DNA of 64,000 bases, taken from positions 908,501 through 972,500 of the forward strand of contig NZ_AP013072.1 in the NCBI RefSeq assembly GCF_000478925.1, given 5' to 3'. Position 1 is the first letter of the stretch. Every line of letters begins with the position of its first letter. A program made the translations under genes and the position numbers. Positions 34,526 to 42,891 of the stretch are shown here, piece after piece. The notes under the pieces are model-generated. The model saw nothing but the letters and a program-made list of their open reading frames with translations. It ran no database searches and was not told the origin of the DNA. The stretch comes from Streptococcus anginosus subsp. whileyi MAS624 (GTDB lineage Bacteria; Bacillota; Bacilli; Lactobacillales; Streptococcaceae).

Positions 34526-35005
34526 ATGAAGAAATCGTTATTTAGCCTGCTTACTTTAGTCGTCATGCTAGTGGCATTAGCTGCTTGTGGGTCTAAAGTA
34601 AATAAAAATGGTGTACCAAATATTCTGAAGGATAAATATACTGGATATTCTAAATTATCAGGATATGAATATCCTTTTATAGCTGGTGGTGATCAGTTAA
34701 TTTTTGATAAGAAAGAAAATAGTATTACTAACAGCAAAGGTGATAAAACTTATTTTTCTGTAATTCATGAAAAAGATCTTCCGCCAGCAACTAAAGGCGT
34801 GGTTACTAGCTTAAAATCTGAATTAAAAGATACTGAAAATTTCACAATTATTATTAGCAGAGAAAAACATCCTACTAAGAAACAGGCAGAAGCAACCTAT
34901 CAAATTGCTTTATCAGCTGGGGGTAAGAAAATTCGTGTAATTGAATTGCGAAGAGATTATGCAGCTGAAGGTGGTTATTATGATTTTAGTGGTGAATCTG
35001 AATAG
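34526..35005 (+). CDS. Small lipoprotein of unknown function, 159 residues
   Basis: Signal peptide with lipobox LAACGS, so C21 would be lipidated and the protein held at the outer face of the membrane. The mature part is beta-rich and basic. It has its own promoter and terminator, separate from the conjugation operons on both sides. Known: small lipoproteins on conjugative elements can act in entry exclusion. That role is only a possibility here, because no homologue was recognised. Confidence 0.75.
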   Translation: MKKSLFSLLTLVVMLVALAACGSKVNKNGVPNILKDKYTGYSKLSGYEYPFIAGGDQLIFDKKENSITNSKGDKTYFSVIHEKDLPPATKGVVTSLKSELKDTENFTIIISREKHPTKKQAEATYQIALSAGGKKIRVIELRRDYAAEGGYYDFSGESE

Positions 35006-35008
35006 AGT

Positions 35009-35035
35009 AAAAAGTCTCAATTGAGACTTTTTCTT
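35009..35035 (+). terminator. Rho-independent terminator
   Basis: Perfect palindrome AAAAAGTCTCAA/TTGAGACTTTTT at 35009-35032, then CTTTTG. It ends the lipoprotein unit. Confidence 0.85.
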
Positions 35036-35052
35036 TTGCTCTTTTTCTGAAA

Positions 35053-35091
35053 TGTCCCATTAACACAAAGAAAATCATTATCCTTTAAAGT
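35053..35091 (+). promoter_or_regulatory. ICE regulon promoter, copy 6
   Basis: TGTCCCATTAA at 35053, TTATCCTTTA overlapping the -10 TAAAGT at 35086-35091, offset 33 bp. It drives the VirB6-like gene. Confidence 0.75.
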
Positions 35092-35123
35092 AAAGATACT
35101 TTTAAAGAAAGAAGGTATCTTTA

Positions 35124-37277
35124 TTGAATTATCAAACATATTCAGATTTAGTAAAAGATCTAAGTAAAGATTTTTTTGATATGAATGGACCCACGAATGG
35201 AAATATTACTGGAGATAATGCTACTAAATTTGCTCAGTTCTATAATTACTGGGGAAATTATCTAGAGCCGACTCCAGCTTTCCTGACTTATTTTATGGCT
35301 ATTCCAGGAGGAATTGGAAAAGCCTTATACCAAATAACCGCTAGCTTAGAACATGTTTTTAACAATATGTTTAAGCTCTTTGGTCTCTTTGGCTATTTAG
35401 GTGATCAGAAAACCATTATCGGACAATTCTTTTATTGGTTTCAAATTGTAGGAGTCACGATTTTCACATTGCTTTTAGTGGCAAGTGCAATCACAGGTGT
35501 CTTCACAAAGCCGACAAAGTACAAGAATGTGATTGTTAATTTTCTGTTGGTTACTTTTGTTACCTCGGTTATGCCTCTATCTCTTACAACGATTGCGACT
35601 GCTCTAGCACAAGATGCTCAAACGATTCAAACGATTTCGGGAGATAAGGGAACAGAATATTCCTCTCTTTCTATTCAACCTATGAAAAATAATGTGGTAG
35701 ATTTAAAAGTTTTAGTTGATCATGATTTTAATACAGAATTATTCCCAATGGATGATTATGGTTATATTAAACCCGTCAAAGCAGGATCTACAGCACTAAA
35801 TAAGATTACAGATAGTAAGGACAAGCGAGATACACCAGATTTTGCGACTAAAATTGATTTTGCTGCAAAATACGGAGCATCTAATGAGGAACAACTTAAA
35901 GATTGGGAAAAGAAAAAAGCAGGAATTAAAGGTCTCTTTTTACATAAGTTAAATTCTAATCATGATGGTGTGGAAACTATCACAACACATAGAATTGTTG
36001 ACGGATTAAATGCTTTTGAAGCAGTATATCTTCGCTATAAGGTTAACTGGATTGGCATGTTTATGCAGTATATTATTTTGATTATTTTGCTGATGAGTAT
36101 GTCTATCAAGTTTGTCAAATCGGTCTTTGATATTATCATGGAAGCTGTGATTTCTCCAATTCAAGGCTATACTTCCCTTTCTTCCAATAAGAAGTACAAG
36201 GAACTCCTACGAACGATAGGAGGGGCATTTGCTGGTATTATATTTGAAGTAGTTATTATGCGAATGACCTTAGAAATTTGTCGAGATTTACCAACCTTAT
36301 CCGTGACCGCTATCACAAAACTTTCCGGTGGATTCTACGACGGATTGAACATGTGGGAACAATGTCTGGCCGCAAGTATCGTTTATATTGGTGTCTTCTT
36401 GGCAGCTATGCAGGGAGTGACCATGATTGAACGTTGGCTAGGTGTCTCAACAGGACATAGCGAGACAGCTCAACAATTGCTTGGTGCAATGATGATGGGA
36501 AATGCCTTTGCGACAGGTGCCGGTGCGATTGGTAAAGGTGGTTTCGCATTAGCACAAGGCGCTGGCAATATGGCAATGAAAACACCTGGAGCAGTTAAGA
36601 ACGCAAGTAAACATGTTGGAAATAGCCTTGCTACAACAGGTGGAGGCATTCAAGGTATCTTTAATGCAGTCAAAGACCAAGGAATAGGAAATACCGTAAA
36701 AGGTGGGATCAGTAATGCGGTTGATTTAGCCGAAGTGATGGGGCAAAAAGCAGTGGATTATGCTGGAGGTGTCATGGATAACCTGGATGATAAAGCCCAA
36801 ACAGGATTATATTCAACTTACAATGCTTTGAAGAATGACGATATTCCGGATCAAGCTCGTTTTAGATCTGGTGATAATAATGAACCCGAATATACCTTGA
36901 ATCCTTCAGGCATGTATGGCGGAGAACCACTTTTTGAGGATCCTTCTATGGCAGATGGTGGAGTCAGTGACCCAACCATATCAAATATCCAACAAGAGTC
37001 TCAGAAAGAAGACTTCAAGGGAATCAGTGAGCCAAGTAGTCCTAATCCTACTTTGAGCGATAAAAACGCTCTAACCAATTCAACTAATTCAGTTGCTTCC
37101 CAAACACCAAAAGCACCATCTTCTAAGCCAAATTCACCTTCTTCAGCCAGAAATAACTTGAATCAGTCCCTCTATCAGATGAATCGAATGCAGCAACAAG
37201 CTCAACAAGCCGGTCAATATATGCAAGGACAGAGTCATATAAAAGGGGCTGAAATAGAGGATGAGGAAGATAGGTGA
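35124..37277 (+). CDS. VirB6/TrbL-like polytopic channel protein
   Basis: 717 residues from TTG 35124, with GAAGG upstream. Multiple TM helices cluster near residues 95-170 and 300-450, with an extracytoplasmic loop between; a Gly/Ala-rich and then polar, disordered C-terminal tail of about 260 residues follows. Known: VirB6/TrbL proteins form the inner-membrane part of the translocation channel. The tail is long and rich in Ser, Pro, Asn and Gln, and may reach the cytoplasmic machinery. It overlaps or abuts the BRCT gene. Confidence 0.82.
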   Translation: MNYQTYSDLVKDLSKDFFDMNGPTNGNITGDNATKFAQFYNYWGNYLEPTPAFLTYFMAIPGGIGKALYQITASLEHVFNNMFKLFGLFGYLGDQKTIIGQFFYWFQIVGVTIFTLLLVASAITGVFTKPTKYKNVIVNFLLVTFVTSVMPLSLTTIATALAQDAQTIQTISGDKGTEYSSLSIQPMKNNVVDLKVLVDHDFNTELFPMDDYGYIKPVKAGSTALNKITDSKDKRDTPDFATKIDFAAKYGASNEEQLKDWEKKKAGIKGLFLHKLNSNHDGVETITTHRIVDGLNAFEAVYLRYKVNWIGMFMQYIILIILLMSMSIKFVKSVFDIIMEAVISPIQGYTSLSSNKKYKELLRTIGGAFAGIIFEVVIMRMTLEICRDLPTLSVTAITKLSGGFYDGLNMWEQCLAASIVYIGVFLAAMQGVTMIERWLGVSTGHSETAQQLLGAMMMGNAFATGAGAIGKGGFALAQGAGNMAMKTPGAVKNASKHVGNSLATTGGGIQGIFNAVKDQGIGNTVKGGISNAVDLAEVMGQKAVDYAGGVMDNLDDKAQTGLYSTYNALKNDDIPDQARFRSGDNNEPEYTLNPSGMYGGEPLFEDPSMADGGVSDPTISNIQQESQKEDFKGISEPSSPNPTLSDKNALTNSTNSVASQTPKAPSSKPNSPSSARNNLNQSLYQMNRMQQQAQQAGQYMQGQSHIKGAEIEDEEDR

Positions 37278-37281
37278 TGGC

Positions 37282-37563
37282 ATGAAGCTTTCTGATAAAA
37301 AGATTGTGATTACAGGTAGTTTAAGACCGATGACAAGAGAAGAAGTTATTCTTTTCTTAAAGGATCAAGGAGCTACGGTACAAGGGTTTATATCAGCTCA
37401 AACCGATATTCTAATCGTAGGTCATAAACAATTGGATCTCTTTCAAGTAGATAAGCGTTCCAAAAAGTATGAGGCTGCTCTTTCTCGAATCGCAGAAGGA
37501 CAAGCTATTACGCTTTTATCTGAAGAAGAATTCTTTCAGATCGTTAAGAAGTCTCAATCATGA
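37282..37563 (+). CDS. Stand-alone BRCT domain protein, 93 residues
   Basis: ATG 37282 is preferred (AGGTGATGG upstream); the longer frame from 37261 would start inside the previous gene. The protein is one BRCT domain: KIVITGSLRPMTREE, then a helix and GATVQGFISAQTDILIVG, matching the BRCT of bacterial NAD-dependent ligase LigA. Known: BRCT domains bind DNA ends, nicks or phosphopeptides. It stands between VirB6-like and VirB3-like genes, so it may link DNA processing to the channel. Confidence 0.82.
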   Translation: MKLSDKKIVITGSLRPMTREEVILFLKDQGATVQGFISAQTDILIVGHKQLDLFQVDKRSKKYEAALSRIAEGQAITLLSEEEFFQIVKKSQS

Positions 37564-37576
37564 GGCTTCTTTTTTG
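37551..37576 (+). terminator. Rho-independent terminator overlapping the stop codon
   Basis: AAGAAGTCTCA and TGAGGCTTCTT form a stem around ATCA, followed by TTTTTT. It begins inside the last codons of the BRCT gene. Confidence 0.8.
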
Positions 37577-37648
37577 TACTGAAATGCTTAATAAATTAAA
37601 TAACTTATTATCTAGTTTATTAAGTGATAGGATAAACTGATTCTGAAA

Positions 37649-37687
37649 TGTCCCTTTAAAAACAAAAAAATCATTATCCTTTATACT
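37649..37687 (+). promoter_or_regulatory. ICE regulon promoter, copy 7
   Basis: TGTCCCTTTAA at 37649 (one change from the other six), TTATCCTTTA overlapping the -10 TATACT at 37682-37687, offset 33 bp. It drives the VirB3-VirB4 operon. Confidence 0.75.
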
Positions 37688-37727
37688 GCTCTTATCATGA
37701 TGGAATAGTTAGAAAGGAAAAAGAACT

Positions 37728-38036
37728 ATGAATGAAAAATATGGTGTCCCCAGAGACATTAAAGCTCGAATGAAAATGATTGGTTTGTTTATGGCAGACA
37801 TTAGTTTTGTTGGCTTATCAGGAATCATTGCTTTACGATATGCGACCAAAATTTTTCCTACTGAACAATGGTTTCAAATGATTCTATTTATTGTATTAAG
37901 TATGCTGCTGTCTTTGTATCTTGTGTTTCCAGCTAATGGCGGCAAGAAAAATTGGAATACACTCTATCTATTCTTCCGCCGGCGGAGAAGACGATATATT
38001 AGTTTAGATTACCAAAAAAGAACAGGAGAAAGATAA
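37728..38036 (+). CDS. VirB3/PrgI-like membrane protein
   Basis: 102 residues with two TM helices (about 20-42 and 50-70) and a strongly basic C-terminal part (RRRRRRY). The size, topology and place directly before the VirB4-type genes match VirB3-like or PrgI-like subunits. Its stop overlaps the next start. I rely on context as much as on sequence. Confidence 0.65.
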   Translation: MNEKYGVPRDIKARMKMIGLFMADISFVGLSGIIALRYATKIFPTEQWFQMILFIVLSMLLSLYLVFPANGGKKNWNTLYLFFRRRRRRYISLDYQKRTGER

Positions 38037-38686
38037 TGGCGATTCAACGACAAGCAGCGTCTATTCAAGAAAAGCAACCGTTAGGAGGGGCGCATAGAAG
38101 TAAAAAAGAATACAAACAAGAATATTTTGATATTCATTCTTGTATTGATTTGCTAGATGTTAAAGCGATTATGAAGAATCCGCAGGAGTACATTAAACTA
38201 GTGGACTTTGGTTATCTTCAATTTATGGAAATACCTGGAAAAGACTTAGGTTCTTTAAGTTATGTTGAAGTAAATCGAACCATCCAAAATTTTGAAAAGT
38301 GGCTATCTGAGTTTAATACAGATATTCAATTTGAAGTAACGACTCTTCCTACCAATACTGATGCACAACGGATGCACCAACGTCATTGGCTCAGTAAGGT
38401 AAGGCAAGAAAAGAGTCGGTTAACTCCGAATTCTAAGCGCTACTTACAATTAGAAGATCGAGAAAAACTACTACAGGAACAAATTCAGGTAGAAGAAAGT
38501 ATTCAAAAAGAAATCTATAACACAGAGTTTATTTTGTGGCTATTTGCTCCAACAACTAGTGAATTAGATGAGTTAGTTCGTAAAGCTAAAAGCTACGGAA
38601 ATAATGATTTTGTGCCTCAGGAGATTACTCACCTGAAAAAGGTTCAAATTATTACACAATATAACAATATGAATGAAAAATTGTAA
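38036..38686 (+). CDS. TrsD-like protein, resembling a VirB4 N-terminal domain
   Basis: 216 residues, soluble. It begins with a disordered basic stretch, then an alpha/beta domain (FDIHSCIDLLDVKAIM, YIKLVDFGYLQFMEIPG) typical of the N-terminal part of VirB4 proteins and of TrsD/TraD of Gram-positive plasmids. It is directly followed by the ATPase gene. VirB4 function thus appears split into two polypeptides, as in pSK41-type systems. Confidence 0.6.
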   Translation: MAIQRQAASIQEKQPLGGAHRSKKEYKQEYFDIHSCIDLLDVKAIMKNPQEYIKLVDFGYLQFMEIPGKDLGSLSYVEVNRTIQNFEKWLSEFNTDIQFEVTTLPTNTDAQRMHQRHWLSKVRQEKSRLTPNSKRYLQLEDREKLLQEQIQVEESIQKEIYNTEFILWLFAPTTSELDELVRKAKSYGNNDFVPQEITHLKKVQIITQYNNMNEKL

Positions 38687-38697
38687 GGAGGATTTTC

Positions 38698-40647
38698 ATG
38701 CCAAAGATTTCAAAACGGAAACAACGAAAGTTACAAGCTGAGGGCTATGACTTGGAATTTATCAGTCAAGTGCAACCTCAAGGAAATATTGACTTCAAAA
38801 AGCATGACCGCTATTGGGTCAGTGGAGATGGTTGTCATACTGTCCTTCATTATTACGAATATCCTTCAGAGGATTTAGATCAATTTTGGTTGACAGATTT
38901 AATGCAAATTTCTGGAACTCGTTCTTTTCTTTCTCTTTATCGAGAAAACAATACAGAGCTTAAAAAAGATATAACGGATTCGATTGAAGAAAAGTCAACT
39001 CGAATCACGGGGAATAGCAAACTAACAGATAACCAGCAAGAGTTGGATGAAATTCACGATTTACAACAACTGAATCGTGAGATTACTAAGAAAAATATAG
39101 CAATGTTAGGAATGTATGTTCGTGTCTTTGCTTCAGCTACTACAAAGGAGGAACTCTTTAAAAAGGTAGAGGAAATTAAAGATAAGACCTCTAATTATAA
39201 ATCAACTATCCTTTCAGGGGAATTAGATTTTGAATATCATTCTCCCTTTATTCCTGCTAAATATCAAGTTGACTTGCCAAATAATCGAAAAGGAAGATCC
39301 GTTAGAGCCCACGATTTAGCTGGTGGTTACTTCTTCAACCATACCAAGTTAGAAGACCAAAGAGGTTTTTATCTAGGCTGGACTCCTACGAAAGGTGCTG
39401 TCAACTTTAACTTTCTTGAGAGAAATGAAAAGCGGACTCGTTCCTTTATGATTCTGTCCGGAAATCCTAAAATGGGGCAAAAATCCTTTTTATTGAAGCA
39501 CACAGACGGCTTGTATGCAAAAGGTAATTATATTCGGAATTTTGATGCGAATGGAACGTTTACAGAATTAACTCAAAAACAATATGGCTTAATTCTAGAT
39601 TTATCAGGTGAAGTCAATCGTATTAACATTTTTCAGATTTTCCCAACTGCTACCAATACAGAGGGAATAGAAGTGGATGAACAACAATCCTATAAACTGC
39701 ATATTGAAAAGTTGAAAAATATCCTGAAGTTATTGAACGATCAAGTCACAGGAGATGATCTCATTACTTTCGGAAAAATTTTGAATGAGTTTTACATCGC
39801 AGAGAACTTATGGTTTGTAAACCCGGCTCTACATGAAGATGAATTAAGAGCTACTCAGTTAGACAATGAAGATTATCCGATTTTATCTGATTTTCTGCTC
39901 TATTTGGATGATTACAAACGCCGATTAACCCAAAAGAGACAAAAAGATGAAGAAGAACTGAAATCCGTCAAACGAATTTATAATACGTTTGATGAGATGT
40001 TGACATCTAACGCTTCTATGTTTGAAGGTATAACAGAATTTCAAGATATTTCAACCGAACAAGTCGTAACTTTTGATTTATCAGGATTGAAAAATATGCC
40101 GAACTTATTAAATGCTCAAATCTTTTCCGTTTTGTCTCTTGTCTCGGCAGATATTGTCAATAATGGAAAACGTTGCAAGCGGCTCTTAAAAGAAAATCCT
40201 AAGTTATCTGAAATGGATTTAGAACACTATATCGTTAATATTAGCGAGGCACAAACTCTCATCAATCCACGCTATGAAACAAGTGTTGAATTGTTAGCAG
40301 ATGTCATTGATTCGATGGGAGAAAACTTTGCAGGAGTTGTTCTTTCCGTAAATTCATTACAAGGTATTCTTTTTGAAGCTGGTTCTGGAAATCATAAAGA
40401 TCCGTATGTGATTGCTGTAAAACGCATTTTTGAGCTGATGCAATACCGTGTCTTTGCACAAACAGATGAAACTAGCGTTCCATTGCTTGCCAATGCGTTA
40501 ACGAGCTCTATGAATCAATCGGAATTAGAAACATTACCTCGCCTTAGTAAAGGGCAATTGTTTATGAATATTGCAGGAGTTGGAAACCTGGTATTCAATC
40601 AACAGTTGCTTCAGTCAGAAGTTCAACGCTATGGTGGAATTCAATAA
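38698..40647 (+). CDS. VirB4-like transfer ATPase with atypical Walker motifs
   Basis: 649 residues; the ATG has AAGGAGG upstream. Overall layout is that of VirB4/TrsE: a short N-terminal domain, then a RecA-like ATPase. The P-loop region is GNPKMGQKS at 255-263: relative to GxxxxGK(S/T) it has an extra Gln between Gly and Lys. The Walker B region is VNISEA (513-518), with Ser where the Asp is expected but the catalytic Glu kept. Known: VirB4 powers channel assembly and substrate passage. Either this clade uses variant motifs or its ATPase is weakened. Confidence 0.82.
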   Translation: MPKISKRKQRKLQAEGYDLEFISQVQPQGNIDFKKHDRYWVSGDGCHTVLHYYEYPSEDLDQFWLTDLMQISGTRSFLSLYRENNTELKKDITDSIEEKSTRITGNSKLTDNQQELDEIHDLQQLNREITKKNIAMLGMYVRVFASATTKEELFKKVEEIKDKTSNYKSTILSGELDFEYHSPFIPAKYQVDLPNNRKGRSVRAHDLAGGYFFNHTKLEDQRGFYLGWTPTKGAVNFNFLERNEKRTRSFMILSGNPKMGQKSFLLKHTDGLYAKGNYIRNFDANGTFTELTQKQYGLILDLSGEVNRINIFQIFPTATNTEGIEVDEQQSYKLHIEKLKNILKLLNDQVTGDDLITFGKILNEFYIAENLWFVNPALHEDELRATQLDNEDYPILSDFLLYLDDYKRRLTQKRQKDEEELKSVKRIYNTFDEMLTSNASMFEGITEFQDISTEQVVTFDLSGLKNMPNLLNAQIFSVLSLVSADIVNNGKRCKRLLKENPKLSEMDLEHYIVNISEAQTLINPRYETSVELLADVIDSMGENFAGVVLSVNSLQGILFEAGSGNHKDPYVIAVKRIFELMQYRVFAQTDETSVPLLANALTSSMNQSELETLPRLSKGQLFMNIAGVGNLVFNQQLLQSEVQRYGGIQ

Positions 40648-40663
40648 CAAAAGAGGAAATGAA

Positions 40664-41221
40664 ATGGATATTGTAGATATTTATATGGAATGTGGAGACT
40701 TTCATAAAGCAGTTGAACGTTCTGGTCTTCCTATTCACGTGGCTCATCTAAAACTATTACAAAGTGGTTGTCTAAAAATCCAAGATAAGATTCAATATGG
40801 TTCACGAACCGCTAAGCTTGGTGGCATGGCTGAAGAATTATTTCAGAAGTATGTTCCAGCTGCAGTAGATGCCAATAAGTATTTCAAGAAAAATAATCCG
40901 GTCTATGACTTTTGGTTTGATGGATTAACAATTGATGTGAAATACAGTTCGTTGCACAAAAACAAAAATGGGAACTCAACATATTGGCAGTTTCGGACTA
41001 AAGGGGAGCAAGATTTTATTGTGGCTTTTTTAGAAAAAGAATGTGGTTTAGAATTACAAGACCCGATTATCTTATTAGTCCCCATGCAATTTTTAGATGA
41101 ACAAAAAGAGCTTCATATCTCACAATCAGGTCTCTGGTTGAAAGAATTTCAAATTGAGCCTGAGGAACTGTATAGTCTTTTAAAGGAATATGCAAATTTG
41201 AGAAAAGAAGGATTATTTTAA
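40664..41221 (+). CDS. HTH + PD-(D/E)XK-nuclease-like protein, 185 residues
   Basis: ATG 40664 with AGAGGAA upstream. The N-terminal 45 residues look like a small helix-turn-helix. The rest has E57/E58 in a helix, D82 in VYDFWFDG, then TIDVKYS with D91 and K93, the spacing expected for PD-(D/E)XK endonuclease-fold proteins; Q109 in YWQFR lies after the core. It is inside the T4SS operon between VirB4 and the peptidoglycan hydrolase. It may be a nuclease, a Holliday-junction-type enzyme or an inactive relative. Confidence 0.6.
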   Translation: MDIVDIYMECGDFHKAVERSGLPIHVAHLKLLQSGCLKIQDKIQYGSRTAKLGGMAEELFQKYVPAAVDANKYFKKNNPVYDFWFDGLTIDVKYSSLHKNKNGNSTYWQFRTKGEQDFIVAFLEKECGLELQDPIILLVPMQFLDEQKELHISQSGLWLKEFQIEPEELYSLLKEYANLRKEGLF

Positions 41222-41251
41222 AAAATAAATAGATAGAAGGGATAAACGAAG

Positions 41252-41524
41252 ATGTCTAAAAATATACAAGAGGAAAAAACAGAAAAATTGGGTTTCTTTG
41301 CTCGTAGAAAAAGAGCGGTTGATCACTATGTTACTATTCGGAAAGAAAGGTCAAAGGAAGTGAGAGATTATTTTGCTTCCGAAGGAGAGTCTGATCCCGA
41401 ACGATTAGCAGCCCAACGAGAACGAGACAAAGTCTTTTTACAAGGGTTAAAGAAGATTGGAATCGGAGTCATTCTTTTTCTTGTTTTTTACGCTATTTTA
41501 AGAACAATCTTAGGGCTTTGGTAG
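41252..41524 (+). CDS. Small membrane protein, 90 residues
   Basis: A highly charged, helical N-terminal region of about 65 residues is followed by one TM helix near the C-terminus (about 68-88). It stands between the nuclease-like and peptidoglycan hydrolase genes in the same operon. No family was recognised. It may anchor a cytoplasmic complex at the membrane. Confidence 0.6.
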   Translation: MSKNIQEEKTEKLGFFARRKRAVDHYVTIRKERSKEVRDYFASEGESDPERLAAQRERDKVFLQGLKKIGIGVILFLVFYAILRTILGLW

Positions 41525-41539
41525 AAACGAGGTGAGGAA

Positions 41540-42868
41540 TTGAAAAAGTGGTTCAATTTTAAAATTGTTCTTTTTCTTGGCTCTATCATTACATCTATTG
41601 TGGTCTTTATGATGATGTTGACGAGTATTTTGGGAGCTATATCCAGTAAGCAGGATGACTGTTCTACTACTGAAACAACCATTACTTCCAGTCCAACTAG
41701 TTCAGGAAATGCCTCTATTGATTCTTTTGTAAAGGAACATGAGAATGCTTATATAGAATCATGGAGAGTTGGGGGCTTCTTACCTTCGGCTTCCATTGCT
41801 CAAACAATGGCTGAAACTTCTTTTTCTATGAATGTGCCTTCTTTCGCTTCAGCGCACAATATGGGCGGTGTCAAATGGACTTCAGCGGCAACTTATCCCA
41901 AGACGATTGAATTATTTGGCTCTAATGCTGTTTCAGGTAGTGGTTCAGGAACGACTGTTGGAGATAATACTGGTGGTGGTTATACTTGGTTTAAAGATTT
42001 TGATGTTGGAATTGTTGGAAAAGCAGAGTTCATGAGTCGTCAAAGCCTTTACAAGGCAGCTATCAATAACATAGATGGCGTTGGAACATTAAATGCAATT
42101 GCAGATGGTGGCTGGGCGACTGATCCAAATTATAAGACAACTCTTAATCAAATTTATCAGAATTTAGGAAGTAAATACAAATGGTTAGATGAAAAAGCCA
42201 TTTCAAAATACGGACAAAAACCTGTAAACTTAACTGAATCCTCTACCAATACAGCTAATTCGCCATCAACCTCTATTTCTTCCGCTGAAGAAGAAAATCC
42301 CTGTGAAGATTCTTCAGACAGTGGAAGTGTAGCTGATGGAACGGGAACAGTCCCAGCTGATGCAACCGCTTGGGGTTATCAGCCGGACAATCTCCCAGCT
42401 AGTTTAAAACCTTATATTATTGATCCTAAACGCCTTGGAATGAACTACGGAGGAACACAAGGTTGGAATTTAACAGGCAGTGGCCCATCATTAGATGGTC
42501 AATGTGTAAATTTAACGATCAGTATGGCAAATATCATGTACGGACATTCTGGAAATGTTTTAGGAAATGGGGTTGATCAAGCAGGTGCTTGGTCAAGGAT
42601 ATTTGGAAATTCAGTCAAGAAAAAACCAAAAAAAGGGGCAATCTTTTCTAATTCCTCTATTCCCCAATACGGGCATACAGGAATTGTCTGCCATGTATTC
42701 CAAGATGGATCTGTCTTGATTTGTGAGCAGAATACCCCAATAAGCGGTTGGGATTCTTATCATAAGGCTTATACCTGGAATTATCGAATTGTCCGTCCAG
42801 AAACACAAAAGGCAGAACAATGGACGTTTGCATATCCGGATAACAAAGCTCCAAAATTGACTAAATAA
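41540..42868 (+). CDS. VirB1-like bifunctional peptidoglycan hydrolase (glucosaminidase-like + CHAP)
   Basis: 442 residues from TTG 41540, with GAGGTGAGG upstream. N-terminal TM helix (about 8-35); then a lysozyme/glucosaminidase-like domain (about 55-225) with AQTMAETSF holding the likely catalytic Glu; a Ser/Thr linker; and a CHAP amidase/endopeptidase domain (about 285-425) with catalytic Cys in GQCVNLT and His in YGHTGIV. Known: Gram-positive conjugation systems need such an enzyme to open the wall for the channel. Confidence 0.88.
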   Translation: MKKWFNFKIVLFLGSIITSIVVFMMMLTSILGAISSKQDDCSTTETTITSSPTSSGNASIDSFVKEHENAYIESWRVGGFLPSASIAQTMAETSFSMNVPSFASAHNMGGVKWTSAATYPKTIELFGSNAVSGSGSGTTVGDNTGGGYTWFKDFDVGIVGKAEFMSRQSLYKAAINNIDGVGTLNAIADGGWATDPNYKTTLNQIYQNLGSKYKWLDEKAISKYGQKPVNLTESSTNTANSPSTSISSAEEENPCEDSSDSGSVADGTGTVPADATAWGYQPDNLPASLKPYIIDPKRLGMNYGGTQGWNLTGSGPSLDGQCVNLTISMANIMYGHSGNVLGNGVDQAGAWSRIFGNSVKKKPKKGAIFSNSSIPQYGHTGIVCHVFQDGSVLICEQNTPISGWDSYHKAYTWNYRIVRPETQKAEQWTFAYPDNKAPKLTK

Positions 42869-42891
42869 TTTGTAAAAGAAAGAAGAAGTTT

